Positions 52,027 through 61,391 are shown, numbered from the stretch's first letter. The stretch is 64,000 nucleotides of DNA from Caulobacter soli (GCF_011045195.1 NZ_CP049199.1:868001-932000), one strand, 5' to 3'. The notes: generated by a model not told the origin, from the sequence alone. Program-made: numbers and translations.

Positions 52027-54468
52027 TCACTTCACCGCCGCTTGGGCGCCATTGTCCCCCGCCGGTGCCCGCCGCAACCGCTGCGCGGTGTTCTCCAGCA
52101 GGAACCCGGGAATGTCGGCGATCGGCATGGGCCGGCCGAACAGATAGCCCTGGAAGTGGTCGCAGCGCATGTCCTCGAGGATCGAGGCCTGCTCGGCGGT
52201 CTCCACGCCCTCGGCGGTGACTTCCAGGTTCAGGGTGCGGCCCAGCAGGGTGATCGTGCGCAGGATGTCGGCGATGGCCGGATTGCCCGACATCTCGGCG
52301 ATGAAGGTGCGGTCGATCTTGATCTTGTCGAACGGGAACCGCCACAGATAGGCCAGGCTGGAATAGCCCGTGCCGAAGTCGTCCATGGCGATGCGCACGC
52401 CCAGGTCCTTCAGCGCCTGGAGCTGCTCCAGCGTGCCGGCGGTGTCGCGCAGCAGCAGGCCCTCGGTGATCTCCAGCTCCAGCCGCTTGGGATCCAGCCC
52501 CGACTCCCTCAGGGCCGTGCGCACCTGCTCGACCAGGTCGCCGGTCGCGAACTGGTTGGGCGACAGGTTGACCGCCACCTTCAGCGCCGTGGGCCATGAG
52601 GCGGCCTGGCGGCAGGCCTCGTTCAACACCCATTCGCCGATCTTGCAGATCAGGCCCCACTGCTCGGCGCATTCGATGAAGTCGTCGGGTCCGACCACGC
52701 CTCGGCGCGGATGCTGCCAACGCAGCAGGGCCTCGAAGCCGGTGATCTCGTGGGCCTTGGCGCCGATCAGCGGCTGGAAGAACAGCTTCAGCTCGTCGTT
52801 CTTCAGGGCCGAGCGCAGGTCGATCTCGAGGGCCCGGCGCTCCTGGGCCCACAGGTCCATGGTCGCCTCGAAGAACCGATAGGCTCCGCGCCCGTCGCCC
52901 TTGGCGCGGTAGAGGGCCAGGTCGGCGTTCTTAAGCAGGGTGTCGGCGTCGTCGGCGTCGGCCGGGGCGACGGCGATGCCGACACTGGCCCCGATCGACA
53001 CGTGATGGTCGTTCAGCTCGTAGGGCAGGGATAGGGTGTCGACGATGGCCTGGGCCAGGGCGCCCAAAAACTCAGGGGCAAGTCTGGACGGCGCCAGGTC
53101 GTCGCGCACCACCACGGCGAACTCGTCGCCGCCCAGGCGGGTGACGACGCCGGTCTCGCCGACGCAGGCGCGCAGGCGGCGAGCCGCCTCGACCAGCAGG
53201 GCGTCGCCGATCGGGTGGCCCAGGCTGTCGTTGACGCCCTTGAAGTGGTCAAGGTCCAGGCACAGGACCGCGCAGCCCGAGGTGCGCCCCTTGGCGTCCC
53301 AGGCGCCGCTCAGGGCCTGCAGGAACGACAGGCGGTTGGGCAGGCCGGTCAGCACATCGTAGTGGGCCAGGCGGGTGATGCGCTCCTGGTCCTTGCGGGC
53401 CTGGGTGACGTCGGCCCCGACACCGCGGAAGCCGGCGAAAGCGCCTTGCAGGTCATGCACGGGCTTGGCGGTCAGCGACCACCAGCGGATCTGGTCGTCG
53501 ACCAGCACCGACATGACGACGTCGCGGAACGGCTTCTGGTCGGCCAGGAGACCCGTCAGGGTGTTGGCCAGGCCCTCGGACGTCTCGGCCAGTTCGCCGC
53601 CTAGCTCGCCGACCTGGCGGCCCACCAGATCCTCGCGCGGCACGCCGGCCGCCTCGGCCATGCGTTCGGAGACGTAGGTGAGGGCGCCGCTGGTGTCGAC
53701 TTCCCAGAGCCAGTCGCTGGCGCCTTCCTCGAAGTCGCTGAGCAGCAGGCTGACCACCTGCTTCTGGTGCTCCAGCTCCTCGCCGGCCACCAGGCGCTCG
53801 ACGAACACCCGGGCGTGCGACAGGCAGGAGAGGCCGACGATCAGGTAGCAGAAGATCAGAAGCCCGGCCAAGGCCAGCAGGATCGGCTCGTGGCTGGTCA
53901 GCAGCACGCAGAGCGAGCCGACGACCAGCGGCGTCGTATAGGCCTGGGACGCCAGCGGCAGGGTCAGCAGGGCAAAACTGCCGGTGCCGATCATGCCGGC
54001 CGTCAGCGAGACGATCAGCATGCTCATTTCGGTATTGGCCCCGCGCAAGGCCAGGATGGGCAGCACGCCCCAGAGCGCGCCGAGGATGCCGGCCTGGATG
54101 GCCACGCGCCGCACGCCCCGAGCCGAGACGGTGTTCTTGTTGCTCTTGCGCCGACGGGCCGAGACCCAGCCGCGCAGGCCCAGCAGGGCGTAGCAGATCA
54201 CCACGGCGGCCCAGATCAGCAGGCTGACGCGATGCGGACCGCGCAGGCCGGCCAGGCAGACCAGCTGGGCGTTGATGATGTTGGCGCCCATCATCACGGG
54301 CGTCAGGCGCTGGATGCTGACCAGTTGCTCGAACCGGACGCGGCCGGCGATGGCCTCGGGAACCGAGACGTTGTAGCGCGCCACGCGCGCGACCAGCAGC
54401 GATGAAACCGCCGAAAATAGGGAGGTCAGACGCACTATGCGGTCCCGCGATCTCAGGACGCCCCTCAT
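52027..54468 (-). CDS. Membrane PAS-GGDEF-EAL cyclic di-GMP protein
   Basis: The 813-residue protein has about six membrane helices within the first 220 residues. A PAS domain follows near 245-360, then a GGDEF domain with intact RLGGDEF at 444-450 and an EAL domain with FEALLRW at 578-584, plus DDFGTGYSSLAYL. Both cyclase and phosphodiesterase motifs look intact; no RxxD product-inhibition site stands at the usual place before GGDEF. It would make or break cyclic di-GMP in response to a membrane or PAS signal. The PilZ protein at 30 kb is a possible receiver. Confidence 0.92.
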   Translation of the reverse strand: MRGVLRSRDRIVRLTSLFSAVSSLLVARVARYNVSVPEAIAGRVRFEQLVSIQRLTPVMMGANIINAQLVCLAGLRGPHRVSLLIWAAVVICYALLGLRGWVSARRRKSNKNTVSARGVRRVAIQAGILGALWGVLPILALRGANTEMSMLIVSLTAGMIGTGSFALLTLPLASQAYTTPLVVGSLCVLLTSHEPILLALAGLLIFCYLIVGLSCLSHARVFVERLVAGEELEHQKQVVSLLLSDFEEGASDWLWEVDTSGALTYVSERMAEAAGVPREDLVGRQVGELGGELAETSEGLANTLTGLLADQKPFRDVVMSVLVDDQIRWWSLTAKPVHDLQGAFAGFRGVGADVTQARKDQERITRLAHYDVLTGLPNRLSFLQALSGAWDAKGRTSGCAVLCLDLDHFKGVNDSLGHPIGDALLVEAARRLRACVGETGVVTRLGGDEFAVVVRDDLAPSRLAPEFLGALAQAIVDTLSLPYELNDHHVSIGASVGIAVAPADADDADTLLKNADLALYRAKGDGRGAYRFFEATMDLWAQERRALEIDLRSALKNDELKLFFQPLIGAKAHEITGFEALLRWQHPRRGVVGPDDFIECAEQWGLICKIGEWVLNEACRQAASWPTALKVAVNLSPNQFATGDLVEQVRTALRESGLDPKRLELEITEGLLLRDTAGTLEQLQALKDLGVRIAMDDFGTGYSSLAYLWRFPFDKIKIDRTFIAEMSGNPAIADILRTITLLGRTLNLEVTAEGVETAEQASILEDMRCDHFQGYLFGRPMPIADIPGFLLENTAQRLRRAPAGDNGAQAAVK

Positions 54469-54562
54469 CCTGCGAGTGTACCGTAGCGGCGTTTTCTGAA
54501 ACGGCGGTTAACCGTAAGCGCGGCCATGGGTCACGCCGCATCGTCCGGATCGGCCAAGAAAA

Positions 54563-54590
54563 AGGCCGCCGTCCCGAAGGGCGGCGGCCT
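54563..54590 (-). terminator. Rho-independent terminator of typA
   Basis: A GC-rich stem with arms AGGCCGCC and GGCGGCCT is followed on the minus strand by TTTTTCTT. It lies 35 bases after the typA stop codon. Confidence 0.85.
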
Positions 54591-54624
54591 CTTGCTCGTC
54601 TGTCCCGGATGTTCCGGGAACCGA

Positions 54625-56460
54625 CTATTCTTCCTTGACGCGACGCTTGCGGAACGACGGGTTCAGGATCTGCTTGCGCAGGCGGATGTTCTTCGGGGTC
54701 ACTTCCACCAGCTCGTCTTCCTCGATGTAGGCGATGGCCTGCTCGAGGGTCATGCGGCGCGGCGGGGTCAGGCGGATCGACTCGTCCTTGCCCGAGGCGC
54801 GGACGTTGGTCAGCTGCTTGGCCTTCATCGGGTTGACGTCGAGGTCGTCCTGACGGGCGTTCTCGCCGATGATCATGCCCAGATAGGTCTTCTCGCCGGC
54901 GCCAACGAACATGGTGCCGCGCTCTTCCAGGTTCCACAGCGCGTAGGCCGCGGTTTCACCGTCCGAGTTCGAGATCAGCACGCCCTTGCGCTGTTGGTCG
55001 ATCGCGCCCTTGTAGGGCTCGTAGTGGCTGAACACGCGGTTCAGCACGCCCGAACCGCGCGTGTCGGTCAGGAACTCGCCCTGATAGCCGATCAGCGAAC
55101 GCGACGGGGCGGTCAGCTGGATGCGGGTCTTGCCGGCGCCCGACGGACCCATGTCCTTCAGCTCGGCCTTACGCAGCGACAGCTTCTCGATGACGATGCC
55201 CGAGAACTCGTCGTCGACGTCGATCATGACGTCTTCCATCGGCTCCAGGCGCTTGCCGGTTTCCGGATCGGTCTGGAACACCACGCGCGGACGGCTGATC
55301 GACACTTCGAAGCCTTCGCGGCGCATGTTCTCGATCAGAACGCCCAGCTGCAGTTCGCCGCGGCCCGACACTTCATAGGCGTCGCCCTCGGTCGACTCGG
55401 TGACCTTGATGGCCACGTTCGATTCGGCTTCCTTCAGCAGACGGTCGCGGATCACGCGGCTCTGGACCTTGTCGCCTTCGCGGCCGGCCAGCGGGCTGTC
55501 GTTGACCGAGACGGTCATCGAGATGGTCGGCGGATCGATCGGCTGGGCGGGCAGGGCGTCGGTCACTTCCATCGCGCACAGGGTGTCGGCGACGGTGGCC
55601 TTGGACATGCCGGCGATGGCGACGATGTCACCAGCCTCGGCGCCTTCGTCGACCGGCGAGCGCTTCAGGCCGCGGAAGGCCAGCACCTTGGTGATGCGGC
55701 CGCGCTCGATTTCCTTGCCGTCGCGGTCCAGGGCGTGGATGGCCATGCCGGGAACGGCCTTGCCGCTCTCGATGCGGCCCGTCAGCAGGCGGCCCAGGAA
55801 CGGATCGGATTCGATCAGCACGTTCAGGATCTGGAAGGGCTCGTTGACCTTGGCGATCTGCTTGGGTTCCGGCACGTGGCGGACGATCAGGTCGAACAAC
55901 GGGCCCAGGTTGTCGTTGGGCACGTTCATGTCCAGCGTGGCCCAGCCGGCGCGGCCCGACGCGTAGATGTGCGGGAAGTCCAGCTGCTCGTCCGTGGCGC
56001 CGATGGCGGCGAACAGGTCGAAGGCGGCGTTGTGAACGCGGTCCGGGTCGGCGTGGGCGCGGTCGACCTTGTTGATGCAGAGGATGGGACGCAGGCCCAT
56101 CTTCAGCGCCTTGGTCAGCACGAACTTGGTCTGCGGCATGACGCCTTCTTCGGCGTCGACCAGCAGGACGCAGCCGTCCACCATGCCCAGGATGCGCTCG
56201 ACTTCGCCGCCGAAGTCGGCGTGGCCGGGGGTGTCGATGATGTTGATGCGGGTCTCGCCCGCTTCACCGTTCCACAGGACGCTGGTGCACTTGGCCAGGA
56301 TGGTGATCCCGCGCTCGCGCTCCTGGTCGTTGGAGTCCATGGCGCGCTCGGTCGTGGCTTCGTTGGCGCGGAAGACGCCGGACTGGGCCAGCAGCTGATC
56401 GACGAGGGTGGTCTTGCCATGATCGACGTGCGCGATGATGGCGATGTTTCGCATGGACAT
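54625..56460 (-). CDS. typA: Ribosome-binding GTPase TypA/BipA
   Basis: The 611-residue translational GTPase has G1 in [37 protein letters not shown] and NKVDRA, followed by EF-G-like domains and the TypA C-terminal domain. It helps 50S assembly and stress growth. It is monocistronic, with a clear terminator. A GGGAGGAAC sits at -30 and GGAGAAGG nearer in the leader. Confidence 0.95.
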   Translation of the reverse strand: MSMRNIAIIAHVDHGKTTLVDQLLAQSGVFRANEATTERAMDSNDQERERGITILAKCTSVLWNGEAGETRINIIDTPGHADFGGEVERILGMVDGCVLLVDAEEGVMPQTKFVLTKALKMGLRPILCINKVDRAHADPDRVHNAAFDLFAAIGATDEQLDFPHIYASGRAGWATLDMNVPNDNLGPLFDLIVRHVPEPKQIAKVNEPFQILNVLIESDPFLGRLLTGRIESGKAVPGMAIHALDRDGKEIERGRITKVLAFRGLKRSPVDEGAEAGDIVAIAGMSKATVADTLCAMEVTDALPAQPIDPPTISMTVSVNDSPLAGREGDKVQSRVIRDRLLKEAESNVAIKVTESTEGDAYEVSGRGELQLGVLIENMRREGFEVSISRPRVVFQTDPETGKRLEPMEDVMIDVDDEFSGIVIEKLSLRKAELKDMGPSGAGKTRIQLTAPSRSLIGYQGEFLTDTRGSGVLNRVFSHYEPYKGAIDQQRKGVLISNSDGETAAYALWNLEERGTMFVGAGEKTYLGMIIGENARQDDLDVNPMKAKQLTNVRASGKDESIRLTPPRRMTLEQAIAYIEEDELVEVTPKNIRLRKQILNPSFRKRRVKEE

Positions 56461-56798
56461 GGAGAAGGCGAACTTTCGGGAGGAACAGATGAGGTTTGAC
56501 GCTGCGCGCGTCAGGCGCGCGGCTTTTACGCGACTGCGCGGCGTTTATCCACCCCACCCCTGCGCAAGAGATTCACATGGAAACCGGTGTCAGCCCCAAA
56601 CCCCTTAATTTTATGGGGTTTGAGAAAGTTGCCGACGGATGTCGTTTCTTTGGCAACTAATTGTGCGGTGCAGCATTGGTCCCAAAAATGGTCAAGCTTG
56701 AAGATCGACGTTCTTCAACCCTTATGATTCAAGGGGTTTTCTGGGGACGCCGTGACACCACGCCCAGCCAATCGTGAGGGCGATATCGAAGATTTTGC
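56461..56798. other. Non-coding leader region of typA
   Basis: This stretch holds no gene I can support. It is visibly richer in A and T than its surroundings and has inverted repeats, such as CAAACCCC/GGGGTTTG at 56597-56622 with a 10-base loop and a similar one near 56717-56738. It probably carries the typA promoter and leader. The small RNA follows at 56834 on the other strand. Confidence 0.5.
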
Positions 56799-56827
56799 TT
56801 GATGCGTTTCGCACCGCACCCTATAAG
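56799..56827 (+). promoter_or_regulatory. Sigma-70-type promoter of the small RNA
   Basis: TTGATG and TATAAG are separated by 17 bases. The predicted start lies near 56834 and no coding frame follows, only the structured stretch ending in a terminator. Confidence 0.65.
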
Positions 56828-56833
56828 CAACCT

Positions 56834-56915
56834 GTGAGGCGGCGCTGCCGCCTCTGCCCTTCCTGGGCGTTTCCTCCCTAATGAACTGCCCGGCTTTCGA
56901 GCCGGGCTTTTTTTT
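56834..56915 (+). ncRNA. Putative small RNA of about 80 nt
   Basis: Between two minus-strand genes, a plus-strand unit has its own promoter, three hairpins and a strong terminator. Hairpin 1 is GAGGCGGC-GCT-GCCGCCTC (56836-56854), hairpin 2 is GCCC-TTCCT-GGGC (56856-56868), and the terminator is GCCCGGCT-TTCG-AGCCGGGC followed by eight T (56888-56915). The single-stranded linker TTTCCTCCCTAA carries an anti-Shine-Dalgarno CCTCC. Such a motif is typical of small RNAs that block ribosome sites. I cannot name the family. Confidence 0.7.
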
Positions 56916-56964
56916 GGCCTGCGTCCAGGGGCGCGAATAACCCTCTCTCAAAGACAGAGGGATT

Positions 56965-57885
56965 TCAGAGCAGCTCGGCCCAGTCCGTGCCGGCCAGCTG
57001 CCGGGTGACCGCCTCAATGTCCGTCTTCAGCCGCGCCAGGCCCTCGGTGGGTTCGCGCGTGGTCTCGTTCATATAGAGCGCGCGATTGATCTCGACCTGG
57101 ATGGCGTGGGTGCGCCGGGCCGGGCGGCCGTAGTGTTCGGTGGTGTAGCCGCCGGCATAGGGGGCGTTGCGGGCCACGCGATAGCCCAGCCCTTCCAGGG
57201 TCTTCTCCATCAGCCCGGTCAGCTTGGGCCCGCAGGCCGCGCCGAAGCGGTCGCCCAGCACGATGTCGCACGGACCGCCGCCGCGCGCCCGGTGGCCGCG
57301 CGCCGCCGCCGCCGGCATCGAGTGCCAGTCGACCAGGATCGCCAGGCCATGGGCGTTGCGCGCCTGGGCCAGCAGCCGGTCCAGCGCGTCATGATAGGGC
57401 CGGTGGGCGGTTTCGATACGGACCTTGGCCTCGGCGAAGGTCAGTTTGCGGGCGTAGATCGGGCGGCCCTCGCCGGCCAGCCTGGCGATCGCCCCCAGTC
57501 CCGCCGCCACCCGCGCCGTGCGGGCCTGGGCGAAGTCGGGCAGGGCGTCCTCGAACATCGCCGGGTCCAGCTCCCAGGCGTCGCGGTTCAGGTCGATATA
57601 GGCCCGGGCCAGCCGGGCGCGGATCACGCAGACCCCCAGAGCGGGGGCGTCGCCGATCAGATCGTCGACGAAGGCGTCTTCCGAGCCGCGCAGATCCTGG
57701 GTGTCCAGCCGCGCGGCGGCCATCATGTCGGGCGGATAGAGACGTCCGGAATGCGGCGAGGCGAACACCAGCGGGGTCGGGGGCGTATCGTGTTCAGTCT
57801 CAGGACGCGCGACCTCGAAGGCCGGCGAGAAGCCATGCTCCGCCGTCGCCGGCGTTTCCGAAGCGATCGGCTTCCATGCGGTCAT
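56965..57885 (-). CDS. N-formylglutamate amidohydrolase family protein
   Basis: The 306-residue hydrolase shows FASPHSGRLYPPDM near the start, then VIRARLARAYIDLNRDAWEL, ILVDWHSMP and IQVEINRALYM, all typical of the family that releases glutamate from N-formylglutamate in histidine breakdown. No hut genes are nearby, so the substrate may differ. I chose the ATG at 57885; a TTG at 57927 is less likely. Confidence 0.88.
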   Translation of the reverse strand: MTAWKPIASETPATAEHGFSPAFEVARPETEHDTPPTPLVFASPHSGRLYPPDMMAAARLDTQDLRGSEDAFVDDLIGDAPALGVCVIRARLARAYIDLNRDAWELDPAMFEDALPDFAQARTARVAAGLGAIARLAGEGRPIYARKLTFAEAKVRIETAHRPYHDALDRLLAQARNAHGLAILVDWHSMPAAAARGHRARGGGPCDIVLGDRFGAACGPKLTGLMEKTLEGLGYRVARNAPYAGGYTTEHYGRPARRTHAIQVEINRALYMNETTREPTEGLARLKTDIEAVTRQLAGTDWAELL

Positions 57886-58062
57886 GGACTTATTGTCGCG
57901 GTCCGGCGGTTCCGGGTCAAACGCCAACGGCCCACGCTATAAGGGCGCGAACGGACGTCGGCGCTTTAGCTGTGGACAGCGTGGGTCCGGTTCATCCGGG
58001 ATTTACCGTCCTTCTCTAGATTCCGGCTTTCCAATTTCGACATTCGCCTGGAAACTGACCGC

Positions 58063-58419
58063 ATGGCCCGCATCCTCCTCGCCGAAGACGATGACTCCCT
58101 CCGCGGCTTCCTGGCCCGCGCGCTCGAGCGCGCCGGATTCGAGGTCACCGCCTGCGCCGACGGCGAAGAGGCGGTCCAGCACCTGGACACCCCCTGGGAC
58201 CTGCTGCTGACCGACATCGTCATGCCTGGCATGGACGGCATCGAGGTGGCCCGCCAGGCCGCCGCCCGCGATCCGTCCCTGCGCATCATGTTCATCACCG
58301 GCTTCGCCGCCGTGGCCCTGTCGGCTCAGGACCGCGCTCCGGCCGGCGCCAAGGTGCTGTCCAAGCCCGTGCACCTTCGCGACCTCGTCTCCGAAGTCGA
58401 AAAGATGATGGCCGCCTAA
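58063..58419 (+). CDS. cpdR: Single-domain response regulator CpdR
   Basis: The 118-residue receiver has the phosphoacceptor D51 in LLLTDIVMPGMDG, acidic residues at 8-11 and K101 in LSKPVHL. It matches Caulobacter CpdR closely from my knowledge of that protein, including the C-terminal MMAA that makes it a ClpXP substrate. Unphosphorylated CpdR primes ClpXP to destroy cell-cycle proteins such as PdeA and, through further adaptors, CtrA. It is monocistronic. Its last bases are overlapped on the other strand by the open frame of the island integrase. Confidence 0.93.
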   Translation: MARILLAEDDDSLRGFLARALERAGFEVTACADGEEAVQHLDTPWDLLLTDIVMPGMDGIEVARQAAARDPSLRIMFITGFAAVALSAQDRAPAGAKVLSKPVHLRDLVSEVEKMMAA

Positions 58420-60127
58420 AATTTTCCCCAGGCGGCGAGCAAGTCGGCTTGCGTCCTTCGAAAGCCGCCGCTATACCCCCACACCTTCCCGCCCCGGACG
58501 CTTTTCGAAGCGCTTCAGGGCCGCTTTGGCGGACGCGTAGCTCAGCGGGAGAGCACCTCGTTGACATCGAGGGGGTCACAGGTTCAATCCCTGTCGCGTC
58601 CACCATCCCTTCTTTCCCAGCATCAAAAGCCCCAAAAAGCCTGAAGGGCATTGAGGTTGCGGGGGTTCGATAGCCTTCAAAGCGCGAATAAATCAGCCTC
58701 TCTGAAAACGTGAGTTTCAGGACCGTCCGCTTGTTCTCCAAACGCGGCGAATGCCAAAGATTTAAAGGGTTTGCGAGGAACATCATCGCGGTTCGATAAG
58801 CCGCGTCAAAACTGCGCGGCGGCTTACCGTCTGACACCAGTTTTTCCTTCACTGCGATCTTGTCGGCTTCGATTTGGCGCAGGCGATCTTCGTACCGGGC
58901 GCGTAGGTCGGCGCTCGGAGCATCGATCACCAGATCGACCAATTTCTCCGCCTGCCGCTCCAACTGAATCAGTTCGGCCTTGAACGCTGACAGGCCATTT
59001 TTGGCCTTCGCAATGCGGTCATCCCACCATGCCTTCATCAGCACGTGAATCGCTTCGAACAAATCGCGAGACGGTTTCAGCCCTGCAAGCAGCGTTTCGA
59101 ATTCGCCCTCGATCACCGCGCGCTTGATCGACTTGCCGTAGCTCACGCAGGTTTTCGTATGGCAGATGTAATAAGGGTGGTGCCTGTCTCTCCCCTTCGT
59201 CCAAGCTGCCCGTAGAGGCTGGCAGCAGTCGGCACAGGACACATAACCGCGCAGCGGGAAGTCCTCGTTGAAATCTTTCCGTGCAGGCGTACGGCGTGGC
59301 GCTTTCAGCCGGGCCTGAATCTTCTGATAGGTCTCGTAAGAGATCAGCGGTTCATGGGTGCCTTTGCGCAAGGAGACGTTCCACGCGGGCATTTCAAAAT
59401 AGCCCGTGTACACGATCCGGTTCAGCATCTCGGGCACACGCGCCCGATGAACGCGGCCCTGCCGATCCTTCGGGAAATCGGGTTGGGTCTGAAGAAATCG
59501 CTGCACATCTGCCTGTGTCGCGAACCGACCAGAGGCGAAACCTTCAAGCGCTTCCCTCACGATGGAAGCAACAGGCTCATTGGGGACAAGCCGTTTTCCC
59601 TCGTCCTTGAGTTTGGCGTAGATGTATCCGACTGGCGCGGCGAGAATAAAATGCCCGCCAAGGAGTCTCGACCTCATGCGGTTGACGACCTGCTCGCCGT
59701 TTTTGACGCGCTGGTATTCGGAATTGAGCGCCTGCATGTTTTCGAAGAAGAGGCTGTCGCTACTGTCGCCGAACACGACTGACGGACTTTCGAGATCCCC
59801 GCCCGCTGCCTTAATGGAGCGGCGGAGGGATTTGTGAATCTCAATATCCCGCGCTAGCCGGGTAATGTCGTCTATCAGCACAACGTGCCGGGTCACGGTC
59901 CTATGGCGCTTGAGAAATTCAAGCATCGCCTTCATGGCGGGTCGCCCCTGTTTTCCGCCTGAGATCGTCTCGTAGAAGACCTTCACCACCTCATGCTTGC
60001 GGTAAGAGGCAAACTCCCGGCAGCGCGTTTCTTGAGAATCCAGCCCGTGCCCGTTCTTCTCCTGCTTCCTGTCGGAAACCCGCACGTAAATGACGGCTTG
60101 TCTGCCTGTACTGGTCGTCTCCCTCAT
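58295..60127 (-). CDS. Large serine recombinase (integrase)
   Basis: The frame encodes 610 residues. The resolvase-type catalytic domain has S18 in YVRVSDRKQ and LIDDITRLARDI. A recombinase domain follows (AAPVGYIYAKLKDEGKRLVP), then a zinc-ribbon with CADCCQPL and CHTKTC, and a coiled coil (LSAFKAELIQLERQAEKLVD). It should insert and excise the island. From about residue 507 the frame leaves the island, crosses tRNA-Val antisense and ends inside cpdR antisense. The last 100 or so residues are therefore host DNA, not a protein family. The start overlaps the upstream small gene by 4 bases. Confidence 0.88.
   Translation of the reverse strand: MRETTSTGRQAVIYVRVSDRKQEKNGHGLDSQETRCREFASYRKHEVVKVFYETISGGKQGRPAMKAMLEFLKRHRTVTRHVVLIDDITRLARDIEIHKSLRRSIKAAGGDLESPSVVFGDSSDSLFFENMQALNSEYQRVKNGEQVVNRMRSRLLGGHFILAAPVGYIYAKLKDEGKRLVPNEPVASIVREALEGFASGRFATQADVQRFLQTQPDFPKDRQGRVHRARVPEMLNRIVYTGYFEMPAWNVSLRKGTHEPLISYETYQKIQARLKAPRRTPARKDFNEDFPLRGYVSCADCCQPLRAAWTKGRDRHHPYYICHTKTCVSYGKSIKRAVIEGEFETLLAGLKPSRDLFEAIHVLMKAWWDDRIAKAKNGLSAFKAELIQLERQAEKLVDLVIDAPSADLRARYEDRLRQIEADKIAVKEKLVSDGKPPRSFDAAYRTAMMFLANPLNLWHSPRLENKRTVLKLTFSERLIYSRFEGYRTPATSMPFRLFGAFDAGKEGMVDATGIEPVTPSMSTRCSPAELRVRQSGPEALRKASGAGRCGGIAAAFEGRKPTCSPPGENFRRPSSFRLRRRGREGARAWTAPWRRPERGPEPTGPRRRSR
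58531..58605 (+). tRNA. tRNA-Val (GAC), island attachment site
   Basis: Arms GGACGCG/CGCGTCC pair fully, the anticodon loop TTGACAT holds GAC, and the T-loop and encoded CCA are present. A serine integrase gene starts its island side directly after it, so its 3' end is the likely attachment site; no second copy of the 3' end is seen in the window. Confidence 0.95.
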
Positions 60128-60396
60128 GGTTTGTCCTTTCTCGCCACGTCCTCATCGGCAGCGTGTTTGAAGTTTCCGGCGAGGGATTCTGGCCGCCAGT
60201 TTGCCAGATCGGCTTCGTGTAGAGGGTCGCCGGGCTTCGCTAGCGCCATGCAGAGCTGCGTGGAGTCTGTGCCCCAGCCGAGATCTACAAAATGCAAAGC
60301 GATGTGACTGAGTATGTTCAGAAGTTCATCCTGTTGGGCGCCCGTCAGGCCGAAGTTTTCCACAAGATAACGGTATTCAGAGAGATCTATAGACAT
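60124..60396 (-). CDS. Small island protein of unknown function
   Basis: The 90-residue acidic protein has a helical start (YLVENFGLTGAQQDELLNIL) and no motif I recognise. Its stop overlaps the integrase start by 4 bases, so the two are co-translated. It may be a recombination directionality factor, but there is no sequence support beyond position. Confidence 0.65.
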   Translation of the reverse strand: MSIDLSEYRYLVENFGLTGAQQDELLNILSHIALHFVDLGWGTDSTQLCMALAKPGDPLHEADLANWRPESLAGNFKHAADEDVARKDKP

Positions 60397-60524
60397 GGGA
60401 GCGCACTTTCCCGGACCCTGAATCGCGCATTGAAGGCGCGAACAGAGTTCGTTTGACTAAGGGTTGATGATTTCCTTTAGGCTGCGCTCACCCGGAATTT
60501 GGGCGGTTCTCGCTGAAACGAAGG

Positions 60525-60557
60525 CATAAAAAAACTCCGCACGGAGGGGCGGAGTTT
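60525..60557 (-). terminator. Rho-independent terminator of the toxin-antitoxin operon
   Basis: AAACTCCGC and GCGGAGTTT form a 9-bp stem with an 8-base loop, followed on the minus strand by a run of T. It ends the operon at 60648-61356. The rest of the 251-base gap shows no gene. Confidence 0.8.
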
Positions 60558-60647
60558 AGGCGCAGTTGTAGGGAATATGTTCCTATATTGTCAGAGTGCG
60601 CTTAAAAATTCAAGTATTTTTGTAACACAATTCAGTTTCTATAACTA

Positions 60648-60968
60648 TCAGGACAGAACTTGCAGTCCATGCTTCTGAATAACGCTCAATAGTTTGAGCG
60701 CCATACCGCTCGGGCGCTTGGCTCCGGTTTCCCATTTCTCAACGGTTGACTCGCTGGTGTTGAGGTAGCGGGCGAATACGGGCTGGCTGACATGGTTGAG
60801 TTCACGCAGGCGCTTGATTTCCTGCGGATCGAAAATGCTGGGCACCTCAAGGGACGCGGCATCGAAGTCGCGCATGGTGGCTTTATCAATCGCCCCGACC
60901 TTGTGCAGCGCCTTGGCCGATGAGTGGATCGCCTCAAAGGCATCGGTTTTATAGGTTTTCTTGCTCAT
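60648..60968 (-). CDS. XRE-family antitoxin, HigA-like
   Basis: The 106-residue protein has a C-terminal helix-turn-helix (QEIKRLRELNHVSQPVFARY, then STVEKWETGAKRPSG) of the type paired with RelE-like toxins. It follows the toxin gene by one base, the toxin-first order of HigBA systems. It should bind the palindrome at 61367-61381 in the operon promoter. Confidence 0.88.
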   Translation of the reverse strand: MSKKTYKTDAFEAIHSSAKALHKVGAIDKATMRDFDAASLEVPSIFDPQEIKRLRELNHVSQPVFARYLNTSESTVEKWETGAKRPSGMALKLLSVIQKHGLQVLS

Positions 60969-60969
60969 T

Positions 60970-61356
60970 TTACGCCTCCGTCTCTGCCTTGCGGCAAATC
61001 TCTATTAAATCTCCATCGCCCAGCAACTCATCGAGTTGCGCAGGCTGTAACGTTGCATAGGCCTTGGCCAGTTCCCGAAAGCCCTTCAATTCATCGTCTT
61101 CGATGTTGGCCCGGTCCTTTTTCGCAAACAGGTATTCGTAAATCCAATATCGTTGCCCTTTGGCGACAATGATGGATCTGTGCATATTATTGTTCAGGCG
61201 TTTCTTGAAAACGCCGCCGCCAAGGTCGTCAGCCTGACCCTTCATCACTTCAGCTATGGCCGTACAAAGCTCGCTATCCTTGATCCTTGCTTTCTTCGCG
61301 GCCTTGGAAAACCAAGCACTTTTGAAAACACGGGATTGAGGTTCGCTGTCCACCAT
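60970..61356 (-). CDS. RelE/HigB-type toxin
   Basis: The 128-residue protein matches the RelE-like group that pairs with XRE antitoxins (FKSAWFSKAAKKARIKDSEL, then GGGVFKKRLNNNMHRSIIVA and FLFAKKDRANIE-like YLFAKKDRANIEDDEL). Such toxins cut mRNA or inhibit translation. The order is toxin then antitoxin. The promoter and its operator lie just upstream. Confidence 0.9.
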   Translation of the reverse strand: MVDSEPQSRVFKSAWFSKAAKKARIKDSELCTAIAEVMKGQADDLGGGVFKKRLNNNMHRSIIVAKGQRYWIYEYLFAKKDRANIEDDELKGFRELAKAYATLQPAQLDELLGDGDLIEICRKAETEA

Positions 61357-61362
61357 TCCTGT

Positions 61363-61391
61363 AATGTAGCACGTGGTGCTATCTTTTTCAA
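61363..61391 (-). promoter_or_regulatory. Promoter with embedded operator for the toxin-antitoxin pair
   Basis: On the minus strand TTGAAA-N17-TACATT is a clear promoter, and the perfect inverted repeat TAGCAC-GTG-GTGCTA (61367-61381) fills part of the spacer and overlaps the -10 element. This is the expected place for autorepression. Confidence 0.8.

Noticed and set aside
57886..58062. CtrA or GcrA-type promoter for cpdR
   Set aside because: No convincing TTAA-N7-TTAA or similar cell-cycle motif could be seen in this short region.
58449..58673. Plus-strand frame containing SSAGEHLVDIEGVTGSIPVAST
   Set aside because: It is the sense-strand translation of tRNA-Val, not a protein.
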